A stretch of DNA of 59,820 nucleotides from Paracoccaceae bacterium (lineage in GTDB: Bacteria > Pseudomonadota > Alphaproteobacteria > Rhodobacterales > Rhodobacteraceae). A model generated the notes under the pieces. That model was not told where the DNA came from and searched no databases. It saw nothing but the letters and a program-made list of their open reading frames with translations. Below, in pieces: positions 8,765 through 18,206 of this stretch. How positions within the stretch are numbered: the stretch's first letter is position 1; each line of letters begins with the position of its first letter. Where the stretch lies: positions 1 through 59,820 of the forward strand of contig CACAPQ010000011.1 of the NCBI GenBank assembly GCA_902534325.1, given 5' to 3'. The position numbers and the translations under genes are program-made.

Positions 8765-10693
8765 TCACAAATTTGCCCGCTTAAAAGCTTCAAGTCCAAG
8801 CAATGAAAGTACTAAATCTTCTATATTATTAGCATTTAGACCTGCTTGTTTATACATGTCGTCTGGGCTCGACTGATCGATGAAAAAATCAGGTAAAACC
8901 ATGGATCTAAATTTAAAACCTTTATCAAAAACACCATTTTCTAACAATAACTGCTGAACATGACTCCCAAAACCACCTACAGAACCTTCTTCAATAGTAA
9001 GAATCGCTTCGTGATTTTCTACTAAACTGATAATCAGTTGCTCGTCTAAAGGTTTTGCAAACCTAGCATCAACTATTGTTGGCTCGATTCCCTTTAACTT
9101 TAAAATCTCTGACGCTTTTAAAACTTCAGAGAGCCTCGTTCCAAAAGAAAGCAAAGCTACCCTATTTCCCTTGGTAACGATCCTACCTTTGCCAATTTTA
9201 ATCGGCTTTCCGGTCAATGGTAGGTCACATCCCACACCATTTCCACGAGGATAACGAAAAGCGATTGGTCCATCGCTGTAATCTACTGCAGTGGCAACCA
9301 TATGGACTAACTCAGCCTCATCAGCTGCTGCCATAACAACCATATTTGGCAGATTAGCCATGAAGGCTATATCAAAACTACCAGCATGTGTTGGGCCATC
9401 CGCACCAACTAATCCTGCACGATCTATTGCAAACCTCACTGGTAGGTTTTGCAAAGCAACATCATGAACGATTTGATCATAACCTCTTTGCAGAAAAGTT
9501 GAGTATATTGCACAGAACGGCTTCATTCCACCGGCAGCCAAAGCTGCGGAAAATGTAACAGCATGTTGTTCAGCTATCCCAACATCAAAACATCTACTTG
9601 GATATCTATCTGCAAATAGGTTCAGTCCCGTGCCATCTGGCATTGCCGCTGTCACAGCGCATACTTTGGTATCTTGTGCCGCATGGTTTAACAAACTATC
9701 GGCAAATACCTTAGTATAGCTGGGTGCATTTGACTTGTTAGCTTTCTGCTTTCCAGTCAGCACATCAAATTTTCCAGTAGCATGGCCTTTATCCCTAGCC
9801 GTTTCAGCAGGCATATAGCCTTTTCCTTTTTTGGTAACGACGTGTAATAAAATAGGGCCATCTAATCTTTTTTGGATAGTCCTAAAAATAGGTAATAACT
9901 GATTTAAATCATGACCATCGATTGGCCCAAGATATGAAAATCCCAAAGCTTCGAAAATAGTATTTCCTACAGCCATTGACTTCAACAACCGTTTTGCTCT
10001 CTTAGCCCCTTCTTTAAAGGGTTCAGGTAGAAAACCTATAGCTCCTTTTGCTATTTGTCGAAAATCTTGGAACGGTTCTTCTGCATAAAGCTGAGACAAG
10101 TATGAAGACAAAGCCCCAACTGGGGGTGCAATGGACATTTCATTATCATTCAAAATTACTATTAGTCGTTTTTTCAAATGACCAGCATTATTCATAGCCT
10201 CATAGGCCATTCCTGCACTCATAGATCCATCACCAATCACTGCAATCGTTTCACCCAAACCGGTATCACATGAACCGCCCAAATCTCTCGCGGTTGCAAA
10301 ACCCAAAGCAGCAGAAATTGAAGTTGAAGAATGTGCAGCTCCAAAAGGATCATATTCACTTTCAGATCTTTTTGTAAAACCGCTCAATCCATCTTTTTGT
10401 CGAAGCGTTCGAATGCGGTTTCGTCTTCCTGTCAAAATTTTATGAGGGTAACTTTGATGTGAAACATCCCATATTATCTTATCTTTTGGCGCATCGAACA
10501 CAGCATGCAATGCTACCGTCAGCTCAACAACCCCAAGACCGGCACCTAAATGCCCCCCAGTTTCTGACACAGCAGAAATGGTTTCTTGCCTCAACTCACT
10601 AGCGACTTGAAAAAGTTGTTCATCGGAAAATAACTTTAAATCGTAAGGCGAGCTAATCTTATCAAGAAGTGGTGTGGAAGAATTATTAGACAT
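8765..10693 (-). CDS. dxs: Dxs, 1-deoxy-D-xylulose-5-phosphate synthase
   Basis: A 642-residue thiamine-diphosphate enzyme that joins pyruvate and glyceraldehyde-3-phosphate in the first step of the MEP isoprenoid pathway. The ThDP/magnesium motif is GDGSMSAG (154-161) followed by [14 protein letters not shown] and [15 protein letters not shown] are family signatures, and the transketolase-like domain contains [16 protein letters not shown]. Length is normal. It is the last gene of the leftward xseB-ispA-dxs series, 14 bp after ispA, so synthesis of isoprenoid precursors and their chain elongation are coexpressed. Confidence 0.97.
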   Translation of the reverse strand: MSNNSSTPLLDKISSPYDLKLFSDEQLFQVASELRQETISAVSETGGHLGAGLGVVELTVALHAVFDAPKDKIIWDVSHQSYPHKILTGRRNRIRTLRQKDGLSGFTKRSESEYDPFGAAHSSTSISAALGFATARDLGGSCDTGLGETIAVIGDGSMSAGMAYEAMNNAGHLKKRLIVILNDNEMSIAPPVGALSSYLSQLYAEEPFQDFRQIAKGAIGFLPEPFKEGAKRAKRLLKSMAVGNTIFEALGFSYLGPIDGHDLNQLLPIFRTIQKRLDGPILLHVVTKKGKGYMPAETARDKGHATGKFDVLTGKQKANKSNAPSYTKVFADSLLNHAAQDTKVCAVTAAMPDGTGLNLFADRYPSRCFDVGIAEQHAVTFSAALAAGGMKPFCAIYSTFLQRGYDQIVHDVALQNLPVRFAIDRAGLVGADGPTHAGSFDIAFMANLPNMVVMAAADEAELVHMVATAVDYSDGPIAFRYPRGNGVGCDLPLTGKPIKIGKGRIVTKGNRVALLSFGTRLSEVLKASEILKLKGIEPTIVDARFAKPLDEQLIISLVENHEAILTIEEGSVGGFGSHVQQLLLENGVFDKGFKFRSMVLPDFFIDQSSPDDMYKQAGLNANNIEDLVLSLLGLEAFKRANL

Positions 10694-10707
10694 GTTTCTC
10701 TTTCAAA

Positions 10708-11565
10708 CTAATAATCTCGCGAAATAACGAATTCGGCTGCTTGTTTCAAGACCTGTGATCGCTGTCCGTAAATTGCGACTGAATCACACGCTTCATCAAT
10801 TAAATCTCGAGCCTTTTTCTGAGCACCATCAACACCTAATAATGATACAAAAGTCGCTTTGTTGGCTGATGCATCTTTCATCAGTTTTTTGCCTGCTTTG
10901 ATTTGGTTTCCAGTCGCATCCAACAAGTCATCAGCTATTTGAAAAGCTAAACCTACAGCTTTTGCATAATTTTCTAACGGTCTCACGTCTTCACCAGCCA
11001 TATGCGCGCCTGCAGTTATGGCCCATAGAATAAGCGCACCCGTTTTACCTTGTTGCAACTTTACAATATCATCTAAACTTAATGCAGCAGTAGATTGTTC
11101 AGCAGAAATATCTAAAGCTTGCCCCATTACCATACCTTTCGCACCTGCTGCTTTGGCTAAATTGTAGGCAAGCTTATTCGAATTAGGTACTACACTGTTT
11201 AGTGTCAGCTCAAAAGATAGAGCTTGTAAGGCGTCTCCAACTAAAATTGCTGTCGCTACATCCCATTTTTTATGAACGGTTGGACGTCCACGCCGCAAAT
11301 CATCGTTATCCATATCTGGCAAATCATCGTGGACTAACGAGTATGTATGCATAGCCTCGATGCCCGATGCGGGCCATTTAGCTAAACTTGGATCTATTTC
11401 AAATAGAGAAGAACTTTCTAGCACAAAAAATGCTCTAAGTTTTTTACCGCCTTGAAGCGAGTATCGCATCGCATCAACTATTTCAATTTCGCCAAAGTCT
11501 TTCAGATAATTTAATATTGTTTTTTCTACAATTTCTGCAGAAAAACCTAGACGATCTCTAAACAT
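10708..11565 (-). CDS. ispA: Short-chain polyprenyl (farnesyl) diphosphate synthase
   Basis: A 285-residue trans-prenyltransferase. The first aspartate-rich motif is DDLPDMDNDD (80-89) and the second DDLLD (212-216). Basic residues LQGGKKLRAF and the GQALDIS segment agree with IspA. It extends dimethylallyl diphosphate with isopentenyl diphosphate to farnesyl diphosphate, or possibly geranylgeranyl diphosphate; chain length is not certain from sequence. The start ATG shares one base with the xseB stop (TGATG), which implies translational coupling. A TTG one codon earlier is less likely. Confidence 0.93.
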   Translation of the reverse strand: MFRDRLGFSAEIVEKTILNYLKDFGEIEIVDAMRYSLQGGKKLRAFFVLESSSLFEIDPSLAKWPASGIEAMHTYSLVHDDLPDMDNDDLRRGRPTVHKKWDVATAILVGDALQALSFELTLNSVVPNSNKLAYNLAKAAGAKGMVMGQALDISAEQSTAALSLDDIVKLQQGKTGALILWAITAGAHMAGEDVRPLENYAKAVGLAFQIADDLLDATGNQIKAGKKLMKDASANKATFVSLLGVDGAQKKARDLIDEACDSVAIYGQRSQVLKQAAEFVISRDY

Positions 11566-11807
11566 CAAAGTCCTTCTAGCGGCTTCGTTCCCGTCACTGA
11601 TCCATCTTCATCTAAAGTTATAGCTGCAACCTTTTGCTCAGCCTCTTTTAACTTAGTCTCACATCGTTTTTTTAATTCTGCACCTTTTTCATAGAGAGAT
11701 ATACTATCTTCAAGAGGAACGTCCCCTCTTTCTAGCTGTGTTACAATTCTTTCAAGCTCACTCATTGCCTGTTCAAAAGTCATTTCGGAGATAGGTGTGT
11801 CATTCAT
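11565..11807 (-). CDS. xseB: Exonuclease VII small subunit
   Basis: An 80-residue helical protein (TFEQAMSELERIVTQLERG, then LEDSISLYEKGAELKKRCE) matching XseB, which assembles with XseA to degrade single-stranded DNA. The start is the ATG at 11807, with GTGAGG upstream and one base after the stop of the HDAC-fold gene. An ATG nine codons earlier would overlap that gene by 26 bp and make an unusually long N-terminus. xseA is not in the window. Coupling to ispA and dxs is a conserved accident of alpha- and gammaproteobacterial operons. Confidence 0.93.
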   Translation of the reverse strand: MNDTPISEMTFEQAMSELERIVTQLERGDVPLEDSISLYEKGAELKKRCETKLKEAEQKVAAITLDEDGSVTGTKPLEGL

Positions 11808-11808
11808 A

Positions 11809-12732
11809 TCAGGCCTCACATAATTTCGTAACATGGGCTTTGACGGAATCTGCCAAAGCTTTTAAATCATAACCGCCCTCTAGTGCAGATACCAGCCGTC
11901 CCTCGCAGCATTCTTCTGCAATTTTACAGAGCCTTTCCGTCAACCAAGAGAAATCTGCCGTTGACCAATTTAATTCTGCTAGAGGATCTGCTTCATGCGC
12001 GTCAAAACCCGCCGATATTAATATCAGCTCAGGCTCAAATTTTTGTAATACTGGAAAAACTAGTGCTTCATATTTTTGACGCATAAGTGAACCATTACTC
12101 CTTGGGGGTAACGGTATATTAACAATATTGTTGTAATTGCCTTGCTCTTCCTCGGTTCCAGTTCCTGGCCAAAGGGGTATTTGCTGAGAAGTAAAAGTTA
12201 AACAACGGCTTTCATCCCAAAGTATCTCCTGAGTTCCATTCCCATGATGGACATCAAAATCAATAACTGCAACTCTTTTTAAACCATGAAAATCAAGTGC
12301 ATGCTTTACTCCAAGAGCAATGTTTCCAAACAGACAAAAACCCATAGCCGTTTGCGTTTCAGCATGGTGACCCGGAGGCCTGACAGCAACGAACGCATTT
12401 TTGGCTTCGCCAGATAAAACTAAATCTACAGCACGTAAAACGCCCCCAGCAGCCCGGTAGGCAGCAGTCAGAGAGCCAGAAGAAATATGGGTATCGCCAT
12501 CTATAGATTTGAAACCAGTTTCAGGTACTTCATCTTGCAAGTAATTAATATACTCACGAGGATGAATTCTAAGAATGTCATCTTCTGCTGCCATAGGTGC
12601 ACTAACCCGCGATAAGTTAATGTCTTTTAATGCTTCTAAAATATATTCCAACCTGGCTACTTGTTCTGGATGCCCTGGTGGCGTGACATGTTGTAGACAT
12701 TCTTCATGTGTTACAAGTGCTGATTGCTTCAT
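11809..12732 (-). CDS. Histone deacetylase-fold amidohydrolase
   Basis: A 307-residue zinc hydrolase of the HDAC/AcuC/acetylpolyamine amidohydrolase superfamily. The His-His pair is in RPPGHHAE (122-123). Zinc ligands are Asp160 and His162 in IDFDVHHGNGTQ and Asp244 in SAGFDAHEADP. The late LEGGYDL carries the catalytic tyrosine. It removes acetyl or related acyl groups from an amine; the substrate could be an acetylated polyamine or acetyl-lysine. Its ATG overlaps the stop of the upstream SpuC-like aminotransferase (TAATG). That coupling makes a polyamine substrate attractive but unproven. Confidence 0.85.
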   Translation of the reverse strand: MKQSALVTHEECLQHVTPPGHPEQVARLEYILEALKDINLSRVSAPMAAEDDILRIHPREYINYLQDEVPETGFKSIDGDTHISSGSLTAAYRAAGGVLRAVDLVLSGEAKNAFVAVRPPGHHAETQTAMGFCLFGNIALGVKHALDFHGLKRVAVIDFDVHHGNGTQEILWDESRCLTFTSQQIPLWPGTGTEEEQGNYNNIVNIPLPPRSNGSLMRQKYEALVFPVLQKFEPELILISAGFDAHEADPLAELNWSTADFSWLTERLCKIAEECCEGRLVSALEGGYDLKALADSVKAHVTKLCEA

Positions 12733-14120
12733 TAAGAAATTAGGCCTTCGTTCATTAATTTTTCAATTGTCTCATCTAAAGCTTTTTTCGCTCGCTTGAT
12801 CAGTAAATCAATTTCCGATTTTTTGATTATTAGTGGAGGTGAAATAATCATTCGGTCGCCAACGTGCCGCATTATAAGATTGTTTGCGAAGCATCTTTCT
12901 CTGCAAATATATCCAACTTTACCGGCATCTGATTTAAATGGGGAACGCTTTTCTTTATTTGGGGTTAATGCTATAGAACCCATCATACCTACTATTTTTG
13001 CTTCCCCAACAAGTGGGTGCGTGCATAAGCCCTCCCACTCTTTTTTCAAATATGGTGCAACATCATTTTTTACATGCCCAATGATATTTTCGTCCTCAAT
13101 AATACGTAAATTTTCAAGCGCTACAGCTGCTGCCACAGGATGGCTTGAATAAGTGTAGCCATGATTAAATTCATCCCTGGCAATGACACTTTCAATTTCA
13201 TCAGAAACTATTGAACCGCCAATGGGTTGATACCCGCTGCTTAAACCCTTCGCTATTGTCATAATATCAGGTTTTAAGTTTAAGGTTTGACTTCCAAACC
13301 AATTACCCGTTCGCCCAAACCCACAGATTACTTCATCTGCAATCAAAAGTATTCCATATTGATCGCAAATGCGCTGAACTTCCGGCCAATAAGAATCCGG
13401 AGCCACAATAACACCTCCAGCGCCCTGAACGGGTTCGGCTATAAAAGCAGCTACACGATCTACACCCAAAGATTTAATTTTTTCTTCCAGCTCTCGGGCG
13501 CAAGCCAAACCAAAATCTTCTGGTGACAATTCACCACCTTCCGACCACCAATCAGGTTGGTCGATATGATGTATGTCAGGTATTGGCAGGCCACCCTGAT
13601 CATGCATTGCTGACATACCTCCCAATGATCCAGAGCCGACACTTGAGCCGTGATAAGCATTTTTTCGACTAATGATAACTGATTTATTTGGCTTACCTTT
13701 TAAAGCCCAGTAATGCCGAACTAACCGGATATTTGTATCATTGGCCTCAGAACCAGAACTTGCAAAAAATACGTGATTTAAATCAAATGGAGCCAACTCA
13801 GCCAATTTCTCAGCTAGCTCTATCGCTGGTACATGTGTCGTTTGAAAAAATGTATTGTAATACGACAGCTCTTTCATCTGACGCGCAGCTACTTCCGCAA
13901 GTTCGTGCCGCCCATAGCCTATATTCACACACCATAAACCAGCCATGGCATCCAGTATTTCTTCTCCTTCTGAGTCGTATACAAAAACACCATTAGCACG
14001 CGTTATTACACGCGCGCCTTTTTCGCCCAATTCTGCCTGTGCCGTGAACGGGTGCATATGGTGAGCAGCATCACGCATTTGAAGTTCTTTAGTTGGAAAC
14101 TTATTTGATAATAAATTCAT
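12732..14120 (-). CDS. Class III aminotransferase, SpuC-like (putrescine/omega-amino acid:pyruvate)
   Basis: A 462-residue fold-type I PLP enzyme. The Schiff-base lysine is Lys291 in TIAKGLSSGY and the PLP-pyridine aspartate is Asp262 in ADEVICGFGRTG. MAGLWCVNIGYGR, SSGSEANDTN and IAEPVQGAGGVIV are strongly like Pseudomonas SpuC, a polyamine:pyruvate transaminase, as I remember it. Taurine:pyruvate and beta-alanine:pyruvate transaminases are alternatives. It is the first gene of the leftward series leading into the HDAC-fold gene, and divergent from a second class III enzyme. TGAGG sits 7 bp ahead of the ATG. Confidence 0.85.
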   Translation of the reverse strand: MNLLSNKFPTKELQMRDAAHHMHPFTAQAELGEKGARVITRANGVFVYDSEGEEILDAMAGLWCVNIGYGRHELAEVAARQMKELSYYNTFFQTTHVPAIELAEKLAELAPFDLNHVFFASSGSEANDTNIRLVRHYWALKGKPNKSVIISRKNAYHGSSVGSGSLGGMSAMHDQGGLPIPDIHHIDQPDWWSEGGELSPEDFGLACARELEEKIKSLGVDRVAAFIAEPVQGAGGVIVAPDSYWPEVQRICDQYGILLIADEVICGFGRTGNWFGSQTLNLKPDIMTIAKGLSSGYQPIGGSIVSDEIESVIARDEFNHGYTYSSHPVAAAVALENLRIIEDENIIGHVKNDVAPYLKKEWEGLCTHPLVGEAKIVGMMGSIALTPNKEKRSPFKSDAGKVGYICRERCFANNLIMRHVGDRMIISPPLIIKKSEIDLLIKRAKKALDETIEKLMNEGLIS

Positions 14121-14178
14121 AGGGTTGCCTCATAAGCTTTTAATTTAGTTTTTGTAAAGAAACTTCTTTTAAGTAGCA

Positions 14179-14206
14179 TTGACAGAGCTTGTACTGACTG
14201 TAATTG
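14179..14206 (+). promoter_or_regulatory. Candidate sigma-70 promoter for the aminotransferase gene at 14239
   Basis: A consensus -35 TTGACA (14179-14184) is followed after 16 bp by TAATTG (14201-14206), 32 bp before the start codon. The hexamers are good and the spacing slightly short. It lies in the 118-bp divergent region between the two transaminase genes. Confidence 0.5.
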
Positions 14207-14238
14207 TTAAAATTCATAAAACAATAAAGAAGTGTTAG

Positions 14239-15642
14239 ATGACTTCACAAAATTTTGATGGTAAAAATGACACCATTACCCCAGAACAAGTAAAATACTG
14301 GGATCAGAAACATCTGATCCATCCGTGGAGTGAATTCTCAGAAGATGGCTTTGACATGACGCAGGTCTCAAGAGCCGATGGTATATATCTTTATGACGCG
14401 CACGGAAATAAGTTAATTGACGGTCCAGGTGGCATGTGGTGCGTTAATATAGGATATGGGCGAAAAGAAATGGCAGATGCTATTTCTGAACAGATTATGA
14501 ATATGACATATTCAAGTCCATGGTTTACTACTAATGAACCCGCTGCAATGTTAGCCAAAGTTATAACTGAAAAAACGCCTGGTGACCTGAACCGTGTCTT
14601 TTTTTCAAATGGGGGTTCTGACGCTGTCGATACAGCTTTAAGATTTGTTCAATATCGAAATAACGTTATAGGCCAACCTGATAAAAAGAAAATATTATGC
14701 AGGGAAAAAGGTTACCACGGCTCGTCTTATCTGGCAGCAACAGTATCAGGAACCGGCCGAGAGCATGATCGGCGATACATGGATACTCATCACGATCTTG
14801 CAATTATGCTACCCAACATTAATCCATATATGCGTCCAACTGGTACATCGGTGGAGGAATGGTGTAATGCGAAAATATCAGAGATGGAAGAAACAATTTT
14901 ATCCATTGGGCCTGATCAAATTGGATGCTTCATCGCCGAACCTATCCTGGCTTCAGGAGGAGTAATCGTCCCACCTCCAGGTTACCACCAACGCTCGCTT
15001 GAGTTATGTAAAAAACACGATATTGTTTACATTTCTGATGAAACAGTCACAGGTTTTGGCCGCTTAGGTCATTGGTTTGCATCAAAAGAAATTTTTGGTA
15101 TTCAACCAGATATTATCACTTGCGCAAAAGGATTAACGTCAGGCTACCTTCCTATGGGCGCAGCTATAATCTCTGAAAGCCTTATTGATAGCATAAAAAA
15201 TAAAGATGGCTCTCAACCCTTTACAAATGGCTATACATATTCATGTCACCCAGTTGCAGCCAAGGCCGCTCTTACTAATATAGAAATAATGACAAAAGAC
15301 AGAATTTTAGAACATGTGCGGACGATATCACCCCATTTTCAAAACAGACTAAGAGATTTAGGCAAAAAATATGATATAATAGGAGATGCTCGAGGAGTAG
15401 GACTTCTTGGGTGCTTGGAAGGTTTAGGCTCTAAAAACTCATCGGAAGAGGCTCGACTTAAGATAGATACCGAATTTGGTCAAATGATGGATGAAGCTTG
15501 CGAGAAACGCGGGCTGCTGGTTCGGCCAATAATTAACATGTGTGTATTTTCTCCACCACTTATCATTACGCAAAGCGAGATAGATGATATGTTTGATATT
15601 CTAGAAGATGCGATAGTAGAGGTTCAACAAAACTATAGTTAG
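14239..15642 (+). CDS. Class III aminotransferase, substrate unknown
   Basis: A 467-residue PLP transaminase of the same fold as its divergent neighbour. Lys297 lies in TCAKGLTSGY and Asp267 in SDETVTGFGRLG. The small-domain motif GPGGMWCVNIGYGR and FSNGGSDAVDTA are clear. The N-terminal KHLIHPWSEF region recalls omega-transaminases acting on taurine, beta-alanine or related amines, but I cannot name the substrate. The two enzymes are only moderately alike, so this is not a recent duplication. It has its own promoter candidate. The 126 bp after its stop hold nothing I recognise. Confidence 0.82.
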   Translation: MTSQNFDGKNDTITPEQVKYWDQKHLIHPWSEFSEDGFDMTQVSRADGIYLYDAHGNKLIDGPGGMWCVNIGYGRKEMADAISEQIMNMTYSSPWFTTNEPAAMLAKVITEKTPGDLNRVFFSNGGSDAVDTALRFVQYRNNVIGQPDKKKILCREKGYHGSSYLAATVSGTGREHDRRYMDTHHDLAIMLPNINPYMRPTGTSVEEWCNAKISEMEETILSIGPDQIGCFIAEPILASGGVIVPPPGYHQRSLELCKKHDIVYISDETVTGFGRLGHWFASKEIFGIQPDIITCAKGLTSGYLPMGAAIISESLIDSIKNKDGSQPFTNGYTYSCHPVAAKAALTNIEIMTKDRILEHVRTISPHFQNRLRDLGKKYDIIGDARGVGLLGCLEGLGSKNSSEEARLKIDTEFGQMMDEACEKRGLLVRPIINMCVFSPPLIITQSEIDDMFDILEDAIVEVQQNYS

Positions 15643-15768
15643 ATAATTGTTTAATTACTTTTCCGGTGAGCAAGAAGCATCTACTTCAAACTATAAAATT
15701 TAATGACAAATTTACTCAGTAATCATTCCAAACGGATTTAATCAACAAAAGACGCTATACGCGGGCTT

Positions 15769-16263
15769 TCAAACAGTCCAATCAGCTCTTGGGAAATGAC
15801 AAGTATAGCCATTTGGATTTTTAACTAAGTAATCTTGGTGATAAGACTCAGCTTCCCAAAACTCTTCCGCAGGAGTCACTTTCGTAACAATTTTACCTGG
15901 CCATTTTTTTGAACTTTCGATATCGGAAATCATTCTAAAAGCTTCTTCACGTTGCTCTGACGACGTAGTAAAAATATGTGACCTATAGCTATCCCCAATA
16001 TCGTTTCCTTGCCTATCAATGGTTGTGGGGTCATGAATTTGAAAAAAACATTCTAGCAAGCCGCGATATGCTACTCTCGATGGATCAAAAAGAATTTCAA
16101 TTGCCTCGGCATGGCCAGTAGTTTCTGTGCAGACATCTTTGTAAGTTGGGTTTTTTAAGTGTCCACCCGTGTAACCAACACGAGTTTTCTTTACACCAGT
16201 GATCTTCCTCATCAAATCTTCCATACCCCAAAAACAACCACCAGCTAAAATTGCTATTTCCAT
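15769..16263 (-). CDS. msrA: MsrA, peptide methionine (S)-sulfoxide reductase
   Basis: A 164-residue enzyme with the catalytic cysteine at position 10 in GGCFWGMED, followed by VGYTGG and TGHAEAIEI, all signature motifs. A single late cysteine (Cys155 in GYTCHF) is the probable resolving residue. It reduces the S epimer of oxidised methionine, with thioredoxin as electron source. It follows msrB with one base between, so both epimers are repaired by one transcript. Confidence 0.96.
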   Translation of the reverse strand: MEIAILAGGCFWGMEDLMRKITGVKKTRVGYTGGHLKNPTYKDVCTETTGHAEAIEILFDPSRVAYRGLLECFFQIHDPTTIDRQGNDIGDSYRSHIFTTSSEQREEAFRMISDIESSKKWPGKIVTKVTPAEEFWEAESYHQDYLVKNPNGYTCHFPRADWTV

Positions 16264-16264
16264 T

Positions 16265-16705
16265 TTATTCTCCTATTAGCTCCACAAACTTGCCATAGCC
16301 TTCAGCCTCCATATCATTTAAGTGTATAAATCGAAGACTTGCCGAATTTATACAGTAGCGCAGCCCACCTCTATCTTTAGGCCCATCTGGAAAAACATGG
16401 CCTAAGTGGCTGTCCCCATGAGTGGAACGTACTTCGGTTCTGATCATCCCATGAGAAGTATCGGAAATCTCCCTGACATAAGATGCTTCAACAGGTTTTG
16501 TAAAACTGGGCCAACCACAGCCGCTTTCATACTTATCGTCCGATATAAAAAGTGGCTCACCAGAAACAATGTCGACATAAATGCCAGGCTCTTTATTATT
16601 CAAAAGTTTCCCAGTCCCAGGTCTTTCAGTACCGTTTTCCTGAGTTACCCAATATTCTTCTGGATTCAAAAGTGCGACCGCCTCTGAATTCTTATGATAG
16701 TTCAT
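16265..16705 (-). CDS. msrB: MsrB, peptide methionine (R)-sulfoxide reductase, zinc-less form
   Basis: A 146-residue enzyme with CGWPSF (Cys63), [10 protein letters not shown] and the catalytic Cys118 in [11 protein letters not shown]. The two CxxC pairs that bind structural zinc in E. coli MsrB are absent: the corresponding segments read [11 protein letters not shown] and [10 protein letters not shown]. This is the non-zinc subclass, in which Cys63 may serve in recycling. The start ATG at 16705 has GGAGAG upstream. A start 18 codons earlier is possible but gives a non-family extension. First gene of the msrB-msrA pair. Confidence 0.94.
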   Translation of the reverse strand: MNYHKNSEAVALLNPEEYWVTQENGTERPGTGKLLNNKEPGIYVDIVSGEPLFISDDKYESGCGWPSFTKPVEASYVREISDTSHGMIRTEVRSTHGDSHLGHVFPDGPKDRGGLRYCINSASLRFIHLNDMEAEGYGKFVELIGE

Positions 16706-16733
16706 TGTAAACTCTCCACTAATTATCCTAAAA

Positions 16734-16828
16734 TTTGGGGTAAATTTTATTAATTTCAATCCATAAAAGATAGTATATTTAAATTTGATAAAAATTGTAT
16801 TTAACTCTAAGGCCTATTATACCCCAAA
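16734..16828. repeat. Mirror-image TTTGGGGTA / TACCCCAAA sites in a divergent promoter region
   Basis: A perfect 9-bp inverted pair, TTTGGGGTA at 16734-16742 and TACCCCAAA at 16820-16828, is separated by 77 bp. Read in each gene's direction, both copies are TACCCCAAA about 28-30 bp before the start codons of msrB (leftward) and the rhodanese gene (rightward). Such symmetry suggests a shared operator, or a conserved transcription-start context, controlling both genes. The regulator is unknown. Confidence 0.45.
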
Positions 16829-16858
16829 ACGAGTAATATTTTCTTGAAAGGAAGAGAT

Positions 16859-17233
16859 ATGAAAACAGCTAAAGACTATCTAAAAGAAGCAAATTCTGTT
16901 GTCGAAAAAATATCACCAGCTGAAGGGATAGAGCAGCATAAATCTGGTAATTTGGTAGTTGTAGATGTAAGAGACTCTTCGGAATTCCCGGCAACAGGCA
17001 CTGTTTTAGGCGCTCTAAGAATTCCTCGAGGTCTAATAGAGTTCTTCGCAGATGATACCCACCCCATGCATAACAGCGCGCTGAAAAAAGATGCCCAAAT
17101 TGGAATTATTTGTGCCGTAGGAGGTCAAGCCGCTCTTTCAGCAAAAACAATGAAAGATATGGGTTTTGAAAATGTCGTTAACCTTGGTGGAATAAGTGGT
17201 TGGGCTGAAGCTGGCGGGCCAATGGAAGATTAA
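16859..17233 (+). CDS. Single-domain rhodanese-like protein
   Basis: A 124-residue protein containing one rhodanese domain. VVVDVRDSSEF (34-44) is the first conserved motif, and the active-site loop is CAVGGQA with Cys85. The C-terminal NLGGISGWAEAGGP is typical of single-domain sulfurtransferases. The final arginine of the common CxxGxR loop is alanine, so sulfur-donor preference may differ. The ATG follows AAGGA with 6 bp spacing; a TTG five codons upstream is unlikely. It is divergent from msrB and its stop shares TTAA with the convergent serB stop. Confidence 0.83.
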   Translation: MKTAKDYLKEANSVVEKISPAEGIEQHKSGNLVVVDVRDSSEFPATGTVLGALRIPRGLIEFFADDTHPMHNSALKKDAQIGIICAVGGQAALSAKTMKDMGFENVVNLGGISGWAEAGGPMED

Positions 17234-18105
17234 AATACAAAATTCTCTTTTGAATAGCCTTGAATAAATAACAGCGATGTTAAGTCACCGAAATTAATAC
17301 GGATATCGCATTGCTCTGCAACAGATGGTTTGGCGTGAAGAGCGACACCTGTACCAGCTTTACTCAACATATCTAAATCGTTGGCTCCATCACCAACCGC
17401 GATCACCTGTCTGGCAGATAGATTTAACTTACTCGCTATACGGTCTAATTGCTCGACTTTAGCCTTTTTGCCCAGTATTGGTTTTTTCACTTTTCCAGTT
17501 AACTTATTTTCGCTTGTTAGCAAAACATTCGCGTGATTTTCATCAAAGCCTAAGTAGGCAGAAACTTTCTCTGTAAACATAGTAAACCCCCCTGAAACAA
17601 GGGCGCTGTAACAACCATTTGACTTCATTGTTGATAAAAGAGTTGATGCACCAGGCATGTAAGTTATTCGTTCTTTGAGAACCTTATCAATAATCTGCGT
17701 GGACAAGCCCTTCAACAATGCGACTCTCTCAGTTAAGGCCTCTTCAAAGTCTAATTTACCGTTCATCGCTTCGGCTGTAATAAATTTCACCCGTTCTCCA
17801 ATTCCAATTTCACTGGCAAGCTCATCTATGCATTCCTGCTGGATTATAGTGCTATCCATATCTGCAAGCATAATAGATTTTTTACGCATTTTGTCTTCCT
17901 GAATCACCAAATCAATTTTTAGTTCTTGAAATTTTAACCATATAGACCAACGGTCAGTAGGAATTTTGGGTATGATAAATTCAGCAGCTTCGTCACTTGC
18001 AAGATAAACATAGTCTTTACCTTCCCAGGCCTCACACAGATTTTTAACGAGTTTTGATTTCAATAGGCCAGAATTTGGAGGTGCAATTAGTGTAACTGCA
18101 TACAT
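17230..18105 (-). CDS. serB: SerB, phosphoserine phosphatase
   Basis: A 291-residue HAD hydrolase. The nucleophile motif is DMDSTI (Asp82/Asp84), motif II is the SGGF segment, and motif III/IV is GDGANDLDML. The first 75 residues form an N-terminal regulatory region as in long SerB forms. It catalyses the last step of serine synthesis, phosphoserine to serine. It is divergent from serC-serA, placing all three pathway enzymes together. Its stop overlaps the rhodanese stop within TTAA at 17230-17233. Confidence 0.96.
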   Translation of the reverse strand: MYAVTLIAPPNSGLLKSKLVKNLCEAWEGKDYVYLASDEAAEFIIPKIPTDRWSIWLKFQELKIDLVIQEDKMRKKSIMLADMDSTIIQQECIDELASEIGIGERVKFITAEAMNGKLDFEEALTERVALLKGLSTQIIDKVLKERITYMPGASTLLSTMKSNGCYSALVSGGFTMFTEKVSAYLGFDENHANVLLTSENKLTGKVKKPILGKKAKVEQLDRIASKLNLSARQVIAVGDGANDLDMLSKAGTGVALHAKPSVAEQCDIRINFGDLTSLLFIQGYSKENFVF

Positions 18106-18206
18106 GATTAAACTTTCATAGAGCCAAGGACCGAAGCCCTTTCATCTCTGTGCCTATAACTAGATTTTTATTGTTGTTAAAGGCAAGAATATCAATTAAC
18201 TCAATA

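Noticed and set aside
13460-13996. Short frames on either strand within the SpuC-like gene
   Set aside because: They are shadows of a gene with an intact PLP site and family-length protein.
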